Positions 1-6,298 of a stretch of DNA of 8,078 nt are shown one piece after another (the stretch's first letter is position 1; the number at the start of each line of letters is the position of its first letter). The DNA is from Aquisalimonas sp. (GTDB lineage Bacteria > Pseudomonadota > Gammaproteobacteria > Nitrococcales > Aquisalimonadaceae), in assembly GCA_007127625.1 (NCBI GenBank), contig SKYZ01000325.1, forward strand, positions 1 through 8,078, written 5' to 3'. The notes below the pieces were generated by a model, which was not told where the DNA came from, searched no databases, and worked only from the letters and a program-made list of their open reading frames with translations. The position numbers and the translations under genes are program-made.

Positions 1-22
1 AGCCGCATCCGGAGATGCGGCT
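1..22. repeat. Perfect inverted repeat (8-bp stem) at the left edge
   Basis: AGCCGCAT (1-8) pairs exactly with ATGCGGCT (15-22) around a 6-base loop. No T-run follows on the plus strand (next bases GAAGGG), and the minus-strand flank lies outside the window. It may belong to the 3' end of an unseen left neighbour or act as a second hairpin behind the TonB receptor gene. Its role cannot be decided from this window. Confidence 0.45.
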
Positions 23-57
23 GAAGGGCGCATAGCCTCGAGGAAACACTCCATGAC

Positions 58-78
58 GGGCTCCCCGGCGGGGAGCCC
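58..78 (-). terminator. Hairpin 3' of the TonB-receptor gene, possible terminator
   Basis: GGGCTCCCC (58-66) pairs perfectly with GGGGAGCCC (70-78) around a 3-base loop, 7 bases beyond the receptor stop codon read on the minus strand. The stem is very stable, but the minus strand lacks a clear U-run after it; only a short GTGTTT follows. It is therefore a good 3'-end protecting hairpin and only a tentative intrinsic terminator. Confidence 0.45.
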
Positions 79-84
79 TGACCG

Positions 85-2358
85 TCAGAAGTCCATTTTC
101 ACGCCGGCCCAGAACTCCCGGGACTTGCCCGGGCGGGCCCCGGCGGGACGGTAGTGGGCCACGTACTCCTTGTCGGTGAGGTTTTCCACCGAGCCGAACA
201 GGCGCACGTTCTGGTGGACGCGATACTCGCCGGAGACGTCCAGCAGCAGGCGCGAGTCGATCTCCTGATCGCTGAATGCCGGGTCGGCCCTGGCGACGAC
301 TGAGGTGACATAGTTGGCGTTCAGGGTGGCCCGCCAGTCCTCCTGACCGACGCCGACACTGGCGTTGATCTGGTGCTCCGGGATCTCCGGCAGGGAGTCC
401 CCTTTCTCGGCGTTGGCCCACTGATTAGGGGCCTCTGGACCGACGTCCTGCTTAAATCGACTCTGGGTCAGGGTATAGCCCAGGCTGATCGGGACGGCGT
501 AATTCCAGCCCTGGGCCGCGCCCAGATCATGGATGGCCAGTGCCTCCAGCCCGTAGATTTCCACTTCCCCGGCGGACTGCACGGTGCCGATATCGTCGTC
601 GGCACAGCCGCCGCCGACGGCGGTGCACTCGATGTTGATATTGGAGTAGTCGTTGTAGAAGCCGATCACCTCGGCGCGGGTGTTGGCACTGCTGAAGCGG
701 AAACCGGCCTCGTAGTTGGTGCTGCGCTCCGCCCGGGAGTCGGGGTCGGTACCACCGGGAGCGAAGCCACGGTGGACGCCGGCCAGGACGCTCCAGTTGG
801 CGTCGATCTCGTAGGTGGCGCCGATGCCCGGGATCCACACGCGGTAGGTGGCGGTGTCGTCGCGGGTCTGGTTGGCACCGGTGCGCTCCGGCTCGTTCCA
901 GTCACGACGCCGGATCTCGATGTCTTCGTACCGCAGCCCGGTGGTGATCTGCCACGGGCCCTGCCGCATGGTGTTCTGCAGGTAGGTGGCGATGGCGTCG
1001 GCCTCGGTGACGCGGTTGGTGGTCTCGCCGGGGGTTCCGCGTTCCACCTGATACATATCACCGAACTCGCCCATTTCGTACTGATCCTGCCACTGGAAGC
1101 GGTCTTCCTCGTCCTCGTGAAAGCGCAGGCCCGCTTCCAGCTCGTGGTTCCAGCCTCCCAGGTCGAACCAGTAGCCGCCGCGGAAGTCGACGCCCTGGGC
1201 ATAGTACTCGCGGTTGTTGGCGCGCACGGCGCCGCGGGCGTCGCCCCTCTGGTCGCCCTGAATCCAGGCGAATGCGTCCTGGTTACCGCCAGGGTCGTCG
1301 AGAATGTCCGAGATGCCGACAAAGCCCTGACCGTCGTCACCGTCAACCTCGTGCAGCTTGTACCAGTTCCGCACCGTGTCCGTGCGGTAGACGGTGGTGG
1401 TCAGGTCGGTGTTGGGCGTCGGGTTGATGTAGTGGCGGAGTTGGAAGAGCTCGTTCTCGGTGTTGATCTCGTCCTTCTGGGAGCCGTGGTAGCGGCGGAA
1501 GGGGTCGTCGTCGAAGTCCTCCTGGGTCAATCCAAGGTAGGTGTCGTTGACGGTACGCTCGTCCCGGGCGTACTTCAGTTCCACCTCCTGGTAGACGTCC
1601 GCCATGGGGTCGGCGTTCCAGCGCAGTTTGGTCATGATATTGCGCCGGTCGAAACCGGTGTTCGGCGTCGGCTGATTCGGGCCCGAGGCGGGGTTGTCCA
1701 GGTCCTTGAACCCATCGGACTGTTCGGTGAAACCTTCGATGAGCCAGCCGATCTGGCCGCTGCGATCCCCGGGCAGATCCTCGGTGCGGCCCACGTTCGC
1801 GTGGACCCGTCGGCCGTTATTGGAGCCGAACAGCACGTCCGCTTTACCGCTGGTGTCGTCCGGGATCGGGGTGGACAGCATGTTCAGGGCGCCCCCGGTG
1901 GTGTACGGCCCGTGACGGATGGCGCTGGAGCCCTTCTGCACTTCCACCCGGTTCATGCGGCCCATGGGCGGGAAATAGTAGGCCGCCGGTGCTGCGTAGG
2001 GCGCAGGGGCGACCAGCACGCCGTCCTCCATGACGGTGATGCGGCTGTTCCGCTCGGGCGGGCTGCCGCGCATGCTGATATGCGGGAACTGCCCGAAGCC
2101 TTCCTCCTCGGCCACGTTGACGCCGGGTATGGCGCGCAGGATGCGGTGCGGATCACTGTAGCTGTGGCGATCCAGCTCGTCGCGGTCGAGCTGCTGGGCG
2201 GAGCCGGGGACGTCCTGGATGCGGTCCGGGTCGCCGGTGATGCTGATGCGGTCGAGGAGCGTGGGGCTTCGGTCCTCCCGGGCCTGAAGCGGGGTGGCGG
2301 CGGCCAGTGCCAGCAGGGTGACACCGGTTACCGTGGCCCGGGTGCGTCGTTCCATCAT
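85..2358 (-). CDS. TonB-dependent outer-membrane receptor, FecA-like (probable ferric-chelate uptake)
   Basis: Predicted 757-residue outer-membrane receptor that would import a ferric chelate or similar ligand using TonB energy. Residues 1-26 form a signal peptide (MMERRTR, a hydrophobic stretch, then a PLQA cleavage site). A TonB-box-like stretch lies near 36-41 (DRISIT). The plug domain covers roughly 45-165 and includes IPGVNV, ISMRGSPPERN, MEDGVLVAP and the VEVQKGSSAIRHGP block typical of FecA-like receptors. The rest is a beta-barrel ending in the canonical terminal Phe (VKMDF). The ATG at 2358 is chosen because GGAGGG lies 7 bases upstream and the signal peptide begins there; a longer frame from a TTG at 2442 would bury it. 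There is no room for the N-terminal signalling domain of true FecA, so transcriptional self-signalling is unlikely. Family assignment is firm; the substrate is inferred from the family and the Fur-like site. Confidence 0.9.
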   Translation of the reverse strand: MMERRTRATVTGVTLLALAAATPLQAREDRSPTLLDRISITGDPDRIQDVPGSAQQLDRDELDRHSYSDPHRILRAIPGVNVAEEEGFGQFPHISMRGSPPERNSRITVMEDGVLVAPAPYAAPAAYYFPPMGRMNRVEVQKGSSAIRHGPYTTGGALNMLSTPIPDDTSGKADVLFGSNNGRRVHANVGRTEDLPGDRSGQIGWLIEGFTEQSDGFKDLDNPASGPNQPTPNTGFDRRNIMTKLRWNADPMADVYQEVELKYARDERTVNDTYLGLTQEDFDDDPFRRYHGSQKDEINTENELFQLRHYINPTPNTDLTTTVYRTDTVRNWYKLHEVDGDDGQGFVGISDILDDPGGNQDAFAWIQGDQRGDARGAVRANNREYYAQGVDFRGGYWFDLGGWNHELEAGLRFHEDEEDRFQWQDQYEMGEFGDMYQVERGTPGETTNRVTEADAIATYLQNTMRQGPWQITTGLRYEDIEIRRRDWNEPERTGANQTRDDTATYRVWIPGIGATYEIDANWSVLAGVHRGFAPGGTDPDSRAERSTNYEAGFRFSSANTRAEVIGFYNDYSNINIECTAVGGGCADDDIGTVQSAGEVEIYGLEALAIHDLGAAQGWNYAVPISLGYTLTQSRFKQDVGPEAPNQWANAEKGDSLPEIPEHQINASVGVGQEDWRATLNANYVTSVVARADPAFSDQEIDSRLLLDVSGEYRVHQNVRLFGSVENLTDKEYVAHYRPAGARPGKSREFWAGVKMDF

Positions 2359-2365
2359 CGTTGTG

Positions 2366-2371
2366 CCCTCC
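2366..2371 (-). promoter_or_regulatory. Ribosome binding site deciding the TonB-receptor start
   Basis: On the minus strand this reads GGAGGG, 7 bases before the ATG at 2358 (a second in-frame ATG follows at 2355). It is the only strong Shine-Dalgarno sequence near the possible starts and matches the position of the signal peptide. Confidence 0.8.
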
Positions 2372-2440
2372 GATGGTTTGGTGTCGTTGGCGTTGTGAGA
2401 CGACGTAGGAAGGACCTTAGCGGGCATGAACGCAAAACGC

Positions 2441-2459
2441 AATGAGAATGGTTCGCATT
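2441..2459 (-). promoter_or_regulatory. Fur-box-like operator
   Basis: The core 2443-2457 reads TGAGAAT-G-GTTCGCA. Compared with the 7-1-7 Fur consensus TGATAAT-N-ATTATCA, the left half matches 6 of 7 positions and the right half 4 of 7. The two halves are themselves an imperfect inverted repeat (5 of 7). The site lies 82 bases upstream of the receptor ATG and overlaps its candidate -10 element, the usual geometry for repression by Fe(II)-Fur. The match was made by eye, without a scored matrix. Confidence 0.6.
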
Positions 2460-2473
2460 CACGGTACAGTCAG
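2445..2473 (-). promoter_or_regulatory. Candidate sigma-70 promoter of the TonB-receptor gene
   Basis: On the minus strand a CTGACT -35 element (2468-2473) and a CATTCT -10 element (2445-2450) are separated by 17 bases. The -35 matches 4 of 6 and the -10 only 3 of 6, so the promoter is weak by consensus. Optimal spacing and overlap with the Fur-like site support it. Transcription would begin near 2438, giving a leader of about 80 bases. Confidence 0.4.
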
Positions 2474-2704
2474 GTTTGGCGATGCGGGAGGTTATGCGTA
2501 GACTACGTCGTGTTTGATTGAATGATTAAACAAAAACCAGTCCCAACGGGATGGGTGCCGCGCCTCAGGGCGTGGTCTGGGCAATCGCGTTTGCGGATGC
2601 GATATGCCTCTCTTAAAGTGCTGATGTTGGTAATCCCGGCTGTCGCCTGTTGGCATCAATTCCGGGGAAACAGAACAAGCCAACACGCGTGGAGGTGACG
2701 TCGG

Positions 2705-2777
2705 CGCACCGCGGAATGTCCGGTGCGGCGGCCGGGCCAGTGAGGCCCGCGACATGCCGGGGGATTTCCTCCCTCGG
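2705..2777 (+). promoter_or_regulatory. Three consecutive stem-loops in the proV leader
   Basis: Hairpin 1 is CGCACCG (2705-2711) with CGGTGCG (2721-2727), 7 bp. Hairpin 2 is CGGGCC (2733-2738) with GGCCCG (2744-2749), 6 bp with loop AGTGA. Hairpin 3 is CCGGGGG (2757-2763) with CCCTCGG (2771-2777), 7 bp including one G-U. They end 42 bases before the proV ATG. None is followed by a U-run, so they are leader structures rather than terminators. A role in RNA processing or stability is inference. Confidence 0.4.
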
Positions 2778-2819
2778 ACTGTGCCCCTGCGCGTGGAGGC
2801 GTCATCCAAAGGCGAATCC

Positions 2820-4019
2820 ATGTCTGAAGACGCGAAGCTTGTCGTCGAGAATCTCTACAAGATATTCGGTCCCAGTCCGAAGCGGGCCCTGGAGATGGTG
2901 GAGCAGGGGTATCACAAGGACGACATTCTGAAGGAGACCGGCAACACCGTCGGTGTTCAGGATGCGAACTTCGCCATCCGGCCCGGAGAGATCTTCGTGG
3001 TCATGGGGCTGTCGGGATCCGGTAAATCCACCCTGGTGCGAATGTTCAACCGCCTCATCGATCCCACCAGCGGCACCGTCAAGGTTGACGGCCGCGACAT
3101 CACCAAGATGAGCAAGAAGGAACTGATCAACATGCGTCGCAACGACATGAGCATGGTGTTCCAGTCCTTCGCCCTGATGCCCCACAAGACCGTGCTGGAC
3201 AATGCCGCCTTCGGCCTCGAGGTCTCCAGCGTTCCCCGGGAACAACGCCACAAGCGCGCCGCCGCCGCACTGGAGTCGGTGGGTCTGGGTGCCTGGCTCA
3301 ACAGTTATCCCCATGAACTTTCCGGCGGCATGAAACAGCGTGTGGGTCTGGCCCGGGCGCTGGCGACGGATCCCGGCATCATGCTGATGGACGAGGCGTT
3401 CTCGGCGCTGGATCCGCTGATCCGCACGGAAATGCAGGACGAGCTGATCGCCCTGCAGAAGAAGGATCAGCGCACGGTGGTCTTCATCTCCCATGACCTG
3501 GACGAGGCCATGCGCATCGGCGACCGCATCGCCATGATGGAGGGCGGCCGCGTGGTGCAGGTCGGAACACCCGAAGAGATCGTCTCCAATCCGGCCAACG
3601 AATACGTGAAGTCCTTCTTCTACGGCGTGGATGTCAGTCAGGTGTTTGTTGCCGGAGACATCGCCACCAACAAGCAGGTCACGGTGATTCAGCGGCCCGG
3701 TGTGGACACCAATGCCGCCCTGGCGCGGCTCCGCGAGCACGACCGCGAGTACGGCATGGTGGTGGATCGCGACGGTAAGTATCACGGCATCGTCAGCGCT
3801 TCGAGCCTCGCGAAGGCGGCCGAATCCGGCGGCGAGGACCGCTGGAAGAGCGCCTTCGAGCCGGACGCCGAGGCGGTGCCACGGGATAAACCCCTGAACG
3901 AGGTGCTGGGCATGGTCGCGGAAGCGCGCTGGCCCGTGCCGGTGGTGGATGAAGAGGGGCGCTACATCGGCTCCATCTCCAAGACCGCCCTTCTGCAGAC
4001 TCTGGACAAGGCAGGTTAA
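2820..4019 (+). CDS. proV: Glycine betaine/proline ABC transporter ATP-binding subunit ProV
   Basis: Cytoplasmic ATPase driving import of glycine betaine, proline betaine or related osmoprotectants. The 399 residues match the usual ProV length of about 400. Visible motifs are Walker [10 protein letters not shown] (63-71), the Q-loop [12 protein letters not shown] (Q115), the ABC signature LSGGMKQR (167-174), Walker B IMLMDE (187-192), D-loop SALD (195-198) and switch His ISHD (H225). The C-terminal part from about 283 to 396 looks like a pair of CBS domains ([14 protein letters not shown] and [14 protein letters not shown]), which in related OpuA transporters sense ionic strength or cyclic di-AMP. 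The ATG at 2820 is preferred over an in-frame ATG at 2754 because [17 protein letters not shown] is the normal family N-terminus and AAGG lies 7 bases upstream. The stop is 2 bases before proW, so the two genes are co-transcribed and probably translationally coupled. Confidence 0.96.
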   Translation: MSEDAKLVVENLYKIFGPSPKRALEMVEQGYHKDDILKETGNTVGVQDANFAIRPGEIFVVMGLSGSGKSTLVRMFNRLIDPTSGTVKVDGRDITKMSKKELINMRRNDMSMVFQSFALMPHKTVLDNAAFGLEVSSVPREQRHKRAAAALESVGLGAWLNSYPHELSGGMKQRVGLARALATDPGIMLMDEAFSALDPLIRTEMQDELIALQKKDQRTVVFISHDLDEAMRIGDRIAMMEGGRVVQVGTPEEIVSNPANEYVKSFFYGVDVSQVFVAGDIATNKQVTVIQRPGVDTNAALARLREHDREYGMVVDRDGKYHGIVSASSLAKAAESGGEDRWKSAFEPDAEAVPRDKPLNEVLGMVAEARWPVPVVDEEGRYIGSISKTALLQTLDKAG

Positions 4020-4021
4020 CC

Positions 4022-4933
4022 ATGGCTTTTTTCCTGGATGATGTCGAAATTCCCATCGGCCGCTACGTCGAGGACGTGGTCGACTGGATTCGTAACAATC
4101 TGGAACCGGCGCTGGACGGCTTTGCCGGTGTTGTCGGTTTCTTCACCAACAACTTCGAGGATTTCCTGCTCTGGGTGCCGGCGGAGGTGTTCATCATCGC
4201 CATCGCGCTGCTGAGTTTCTGGCGTGTCGGCTGGAAGTTCGGTGTGTTCGCCGTGGTGGCGTTGCTGCTGGTGGGCGTGATGGATCTCTGGGCGCCCACC
4301 ATGTCCACCCTGGCGCTGGTGCTGGCGGCGAGCGTGGTGGCGCTGATCATCGGCCTGCCCATCGGCGTGGCCATGTCGCGCAACGACGTGGTGGCGCAGG
4401 TGGTGCGACCGGTGCTGGACTTCATGCAGACGATGCCTCCCTTCGTCTATCTGATCCCGGCGGTGATCTTCTTCGGCCTGGGCAAGGTGCCTGGCACCAT
4501 CGCCACGGTGGTGTTCGCCATGCCTCCGGCGGTGCGTCTGACCAACCTGGGCATTCGCCAGGTGAGCGCGGAGAACGTGGAGGCCGGTCGCGCCTTTGGC
4601 TGCACTGATCGCCAGCTCCTGTACAAGGTCCAGCTCCCCCTGGCGCTGCCGAACATCATGGCCGGCATTAACCAGACCATCATGTTGTCGCTGTCCATGG
4701 TGGTGATCGCCTCCATGATCGGTGCCGGTGGCCTGGGCAACGTGGTGCTCACGGGCATCCAGCGCCTCAACGTCGGCCTCGGCTTCGAGGGTGGCCTGGG
4801 CGTGGTAATCCTGGCGATCCTGCTGGACCGCATCACCCAGAGCTTCGCGCCCACCTATGGTTCCGGCTCCCAGCGGCGCTCACCCCTGGATTTCCTCAAG
4901 CGCTGGGCGGGCAAGCCCCAACAGGAAGCGTGA
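4022..4933 (+). CDS. proW: Glycine betaine/proline ABC transporter permease ProW
   Basis: Inner-membrane channel subunit of the ProU-type importer, 303 residues. A hydrophilic, partly amphipathic N-terminus of about 45 residues is followed by hydrophobic segments at roughly 50-68, 72-89, 94-117, 138-155, 157-171, 212-236 and 256-269. The permease EAA loop that docks on the ATPase is clear at about 184-211 (ENVEAGRAFGCTDRQLL then LPLALPNI), and MQTMPPFVYLIP (135-146) is a hallmark of the OpuAB/ProW family. The protein is shorter than E. coli ProW (about 354 residues) because its N-terminal extension is shorter. AAGGCAGG at the 3' end of proV supplies the ribosome binding site for the ATG at 4022. 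The binding-protein gene is third in the operon, giving the proV-proW-proX order of enteric ProU. Confidence 0.95.
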   Translation: MAFFLDDVEIPIGRYVEDVVDWIRNNLEPALDGFAGVVGFFTNNFEDFLLWVPAEVFIIAIALLSFWRVGWKFGVFAVVALLLVGVMDLWAPTMSTLALVLAASVVALIIGLPIGVAMSRNDVVAQVVRPVLDFMQTMPPFVYLIPAVIFFGLGKVPGTIATVVFAMPPAVRLTNLGIRQVSAENVEAGRAFGCTDRQLLYKVQLPLALPNIMAGINQTIMLSLSMVVIASMIGAGGLGNVVLTGIQRLNVGLGFEGGLGVVILAILLDRITQSFAPTYGSGSQRRSPLDFLKRWAGKPQQEA

Positions 4934-5124
4934 GTTGGTTATACTTTCCAAAGCCCCCCGGGCAGAACCTCCTGTCCGGGGTCCGGACACCGACTGGCGG
5001 GCTGCGGAAAGCCCTGCTTTCTGCAGCCCGTGGCGCACGGCCGGCCTTTACGGCCGGTCAGGCGGTGTGTAAAGGTTGGATAAAGGCTATCCGACATGAT
5101 CGAGGGCAAACGAGGAGTACAAGC
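4934..5124 (+). promoter_or_regulatory. proW-proX spacer with four consecutive stem-loops
   Basis: The spacer contains four separate stem-loops. Loop 1: CCCCGGGCAG (4956-4965) with CTGTCCGGGG (4972-4981), 10 bp with one G-U. Loop 2: 4998-5011 with 5017-5030, 14 bp with one G-U and loop CCCTG. Loop 3: 5039-5046 with 5052-5059, 8 bp with one G-U and loop TTTAC. Loop 4: GTTGGAT (5075-5081) with ATCCGAC (5089-5095), 7 bp with one G-U, ending 16 bases before the proX ribosome binding site. None has a U-run. Such structures commonly shield mRNA ends so that the binding protein is made in excess of the membrane subunits; that role is inferred. A TATACT at 4940-4945 could be a -10 element for a separate proX promoter, but no matching -35 is evident. 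Confidence 0.6.
5112..5117 (+). promoter_or_regulatory. Ribosome binding site fixing the proX start
   Basis: GAGGAG lies 7 bases before the ATG at 5125. This decides the start, because the frame stays open upstream as far as 4930 and several longer starts would otherwise be possible. Confidence 0.85.
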
Positions 5125-5991
5125 ATGTTAAAAATCACGAGTCGTGCTCTGACCACCATGGTGCTCGGGGCGGCTGTCGCAGGTACCTCCGCCTCGGCTG
5201 ATGAAGTCACCATCGGCTGGACCGCCTGGTCCGACGCCGAGTTCATCACCAAGCTGGCCGAGAAGGTGCTGGTCGATCACGGCGGCTACGAGGTCGAGCT
5301 GGTGCAGACGGACATCGCGCCCCAGTATTCGGGTCTCGCCAGCGGTGATATCGACGCCATGCTGATGTCCTGGCAACCCGGCACCCACGGCGACTATCTG
5401 GATGGCATCGCCGGCGACTACATCGACCTGGGCCCGCTCTATACCGGCGCCCGTCTCGGCTGGGTGGTGCCGGACTACGTCCCCGAAGATGAGCTGAGCT
5501 CCATTTCCGACCTCACCAACGACGAGGTCCGGGATCGGCTGGACGGCGAGATCACGGGTATCGACCCGGGTGCCGGCCTGTCCAACCTTTCCGAACAGGC
5601 CCTGGAGGACTATGGCCTGGACGGCTACGACATCCAGTTCTCCAGTGGTGCCGGCATGACCGCCGCGCTGGACCGCGCCATCGGCCGTGACGAGTGGATC
5701 GTGGTCACCGGCTGGAGCCCGCACTGGAAGTTCGGTGCCTACGACCTGCGCTATCTCGAGGATCCGGAAGGCAGCCTCGGCGGTGCCGAGCGCGTCCACG
5801 CACTGGCGCGGAACGGCCTGCACGAGGACCATCCGGAAGTCACCGACATCCTGGCCCGGATCTTCATCGACATCGAAGTCCTTGAGGATTACATGGCCTA
5901 TGCCGAGGACAATTCCTACGATGAGGCCGTGAGCAAGTTCATCGACGAGAACGGCGCTCACGTTGACTACTGGCTGAGCGGCGAGCTCTGA
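5125..5991 (+). CDS. proX: Glycine betaine/proline ABC transporter substrate-binding protein ProX (OpuAC-type)
   Basis: Periplasmic binding protein that captures glycine betaine or a related quaternary amine and delivers it to ProW. It has 288 residues. A signal peptide spans 1-25 (MLKITSR, hydrophobic core, TSASA cleavage site before DEV). The mature part has OpuAC-type blocks: TIGWTAWSDAEF (29-40), DAMLMSWQPGTH (77-88), DPGAGLSNL (147-155) and VTGWSPHWKFGAYDLRYL (194-211). Trp32, Trp35, Trp83, Trp113, Trp197 and Trp201 are candidates for the aromatic cage that binds trimethylammonium groups. By hand count the mature chain has about 55 acidic and 13 basic residues, a composition typical of proteins exposed to high salt. 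It follows proW after a structured 191-base spacer. In-frame tandem stops (TGA TAA) end the gene 20 bases before the terminator stem. The exact substrate (betaine, choline or proline betaine) cannot be fixed from sequence alone. Confidence 0.94.
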   Translation: MLKITSRALTTMVLGAAVAGTSASADEVTIGWTAWSDAEFITKLAEKVLVDHGGYEVELVQTDIAPQYSGLASGDIDAMLMSWQPGTHGDYLDGIAGDYIDLGPLYTGARLGWVVPDYVPEDELSSISDLTNDEVRDRLDGEITGIDPGAGLSNLSEQALEDYGLDGYDIQFSSGAGMTAALDRAIGRDEWIVVTGWSPHWKFGAYDLRYLEDPEGSLGGAERVHALARNGLHEDHPEVTDILARIFIDIEVLEDYMAYAEDNSYDEAVSKFIDENGAHVDYWLSGEL

Positions 5992-6014
5992 TAAGCTGAC
6001 CGAGCGTCATGCAG

Positions 6015-6057
6015 AAAAGGCCCGATTCGCCCCGCGGATCGGGCCTTTTTATTTTTG
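6015..6057 (+). terminator. Intrinsic terminator of the proVWX operon
   Basis: AAAAGGCCCGAT (6015-6026) pairs with ATCGGGCCTTTT (6038-6049), a perfect 12-bp stem with an 11-base loop, followed by a T-rich tail to 6056 (TTTTTATTTTT). This is a textbook Rho-independent terminator, beginning 23 bases after the proX stop. The opposite strand has only a four-base T-run, so it is mainly unidirectional. Confidence 0.93.
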
Positions 6058-6147
6058 TAGGGCGGACCTTCAGGTCCGCCATCAAAAGACATGCAAGCCA
6101 AGGCGGCTTATCGAACCAGGATCGGCGGACCTGAAGGTCCGCCCTAC
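6057..6147. repeat. REPIN/BIME-like element: two inverted REP-type palindromes
   Basis: A 24-base arm at 6057-6080 is repeated perfectly in inverted orientation at 6124-6147, with a 43-base spacer. Each arm starts, read inwards, with the tetranucleotide GTAG and continues into its own palindrome: GGCGGACC and GGTCCGCC separated by TTCA. GTAG plus a palindrome is the hallmark of REP sequences mobilised by RAYT (TnpA_REP) transposases, and two inverted REPs form a REPIN of about this size (91 bp). The spacer contains a small hairpin (AAGCC 6095-6099, GGCTT 6105-6109). No RAYT gene is in the window. The element starts exactly at the end of the proX terminator tail. Family-wide copy number cannot be seen here. 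Confidence 0.75.
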
Positions 6148-6193
6148 GGACGCCGGTGTCGGGATTCGGGAACCGGGTATCCCCGCAAATGGT

Positions 6194-6223
6194 CTGAATG
6201 CGAGACCGGCGCCGCAGTACAAT
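6194..6223 (+). promoter_or_regulatory. Candidate promoter of the LpoB-like operon
   Basis: TACAAT at 6218-6223 matches the -10 consensus at 5 of 6 positions. The best -35 is CTGAAT (6194-6199), 3 of 6, with an 18-base spacer. Transcription would start near 6230. The upstream gene is cut off by a strong terminator, so the lipoprotein operon needs its own promoter, which supports this choice. Confidence 0.4.
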
Positions 6224-6254
6224 GGCGATCCGACGCCGCCGTGCATCGAGCGCG

Positions 6255-6270
6255 GCTGAACGAATTCAGC
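6255..6270 (+). promoter_or_regulatory. Small hairpin in the leader of the LpoB-like gene
   Basis: GCTGAA (6255-6260) pairs with TTCAGC (6265-6270) around a CGAA tetraloop. It lies inside the predicted 5' leader, 28 bases before the preferred start, and just upstream of the run of alternative ATGs. A role is not evident; it may be fortuitous. Confidence 0.3.
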
Positions 6271-6298
6271 GATGGGGGCAAGGTTGATGAGGGCAGGG

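Larger units (their letters stand above)
2359..2819. other. Divergent intergenic region between the TonB receptor and proV
   Basis: This 461-base stretch holds no gene I can support. The left third (2359-2475) carries the receptor leader, ribosome binding site, Fur-like operator and candidate promoter. Bases 2510-2536 are AT-rich against the GC-rich background (TTTGATTGAATGATTAAACA) and are the most likely area for proV promoter or regulator contacts, but I see no convincing -35/-10 pair. Bases 2537-2580 can fold as a small branched structure. Bases 2705-2777 contain three hairpins in a row immediately upstream of proV. Confidence 0.6.
5992..6298. other. Intergenic region between proX and the LpoB-like gene
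   Basis: These 307 bases contain, in order, a second in-frame stop (TAA 5992-5994), the proVWX terminator, the REPIN-like element, a stretch of about 45 bases with no recognised signal, the candidate promoter with TACAAT, and a small leader hairpin. I see no open frame with a credible ribosome binding site and family signal. Confidence 0.6.

Noticed and set aside
2359..2442. N-terminal extension of the TonB receptor from a TTG at 2442
   Set aside because: The extension buries a good signal peptide, overlaps the Fur-like site and has no ribosome binding site; GGAGGG supports the ATG at 2358.
373..2445. 690-codon open frame on the plus strand, antisense to the TonB receptor
   Set aside because: It is the mirror of a GC-rich gene. 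The predicted protein is low-complexity Val/Gly/Ala-rich with no recognisable domain, whereas the minus strand gives a complete TonB receptor with signal peptide and terminal Phe.
2581..2603. Possible riboswitch or extra hairpin ATCGC/GCGAT before proV
   Set aside because: Only a 5-bp stem with a 10-base loop, and no match to any riboswitch core I know; too weak to list separately.
2754..2819. N-terminal extension of ProV from an ATG at 2754
   Set aside because: The extra 22 residues do not resemble the ProV N-terminus, and the region forms a hairpin at 2757-2777; the ATG at 2820 gives the normal family length.
2802..3785. 327-codon open frame antisense to proV
   Set aside because: The plus strand encodes an unmistakable ABC ATPase with all catalytic motifs; the antisense frame shows His/Val/Gly-rich shadow composition.
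4930..5124. In-frame extension of proX back to a GTG overlapping the proW stop
   Set aside because: The frame is open for 65 codons, but the translation is unlike any ProX, would place the signal peptide internally, and covers four stem-loops; GAGGAG points to the ATG at 5125.
5128..5961. 277-codon open frame antisense to proX
   Set aside because: Shadow of the proX coding frame, without a ribosome binding site or recognisable domain.
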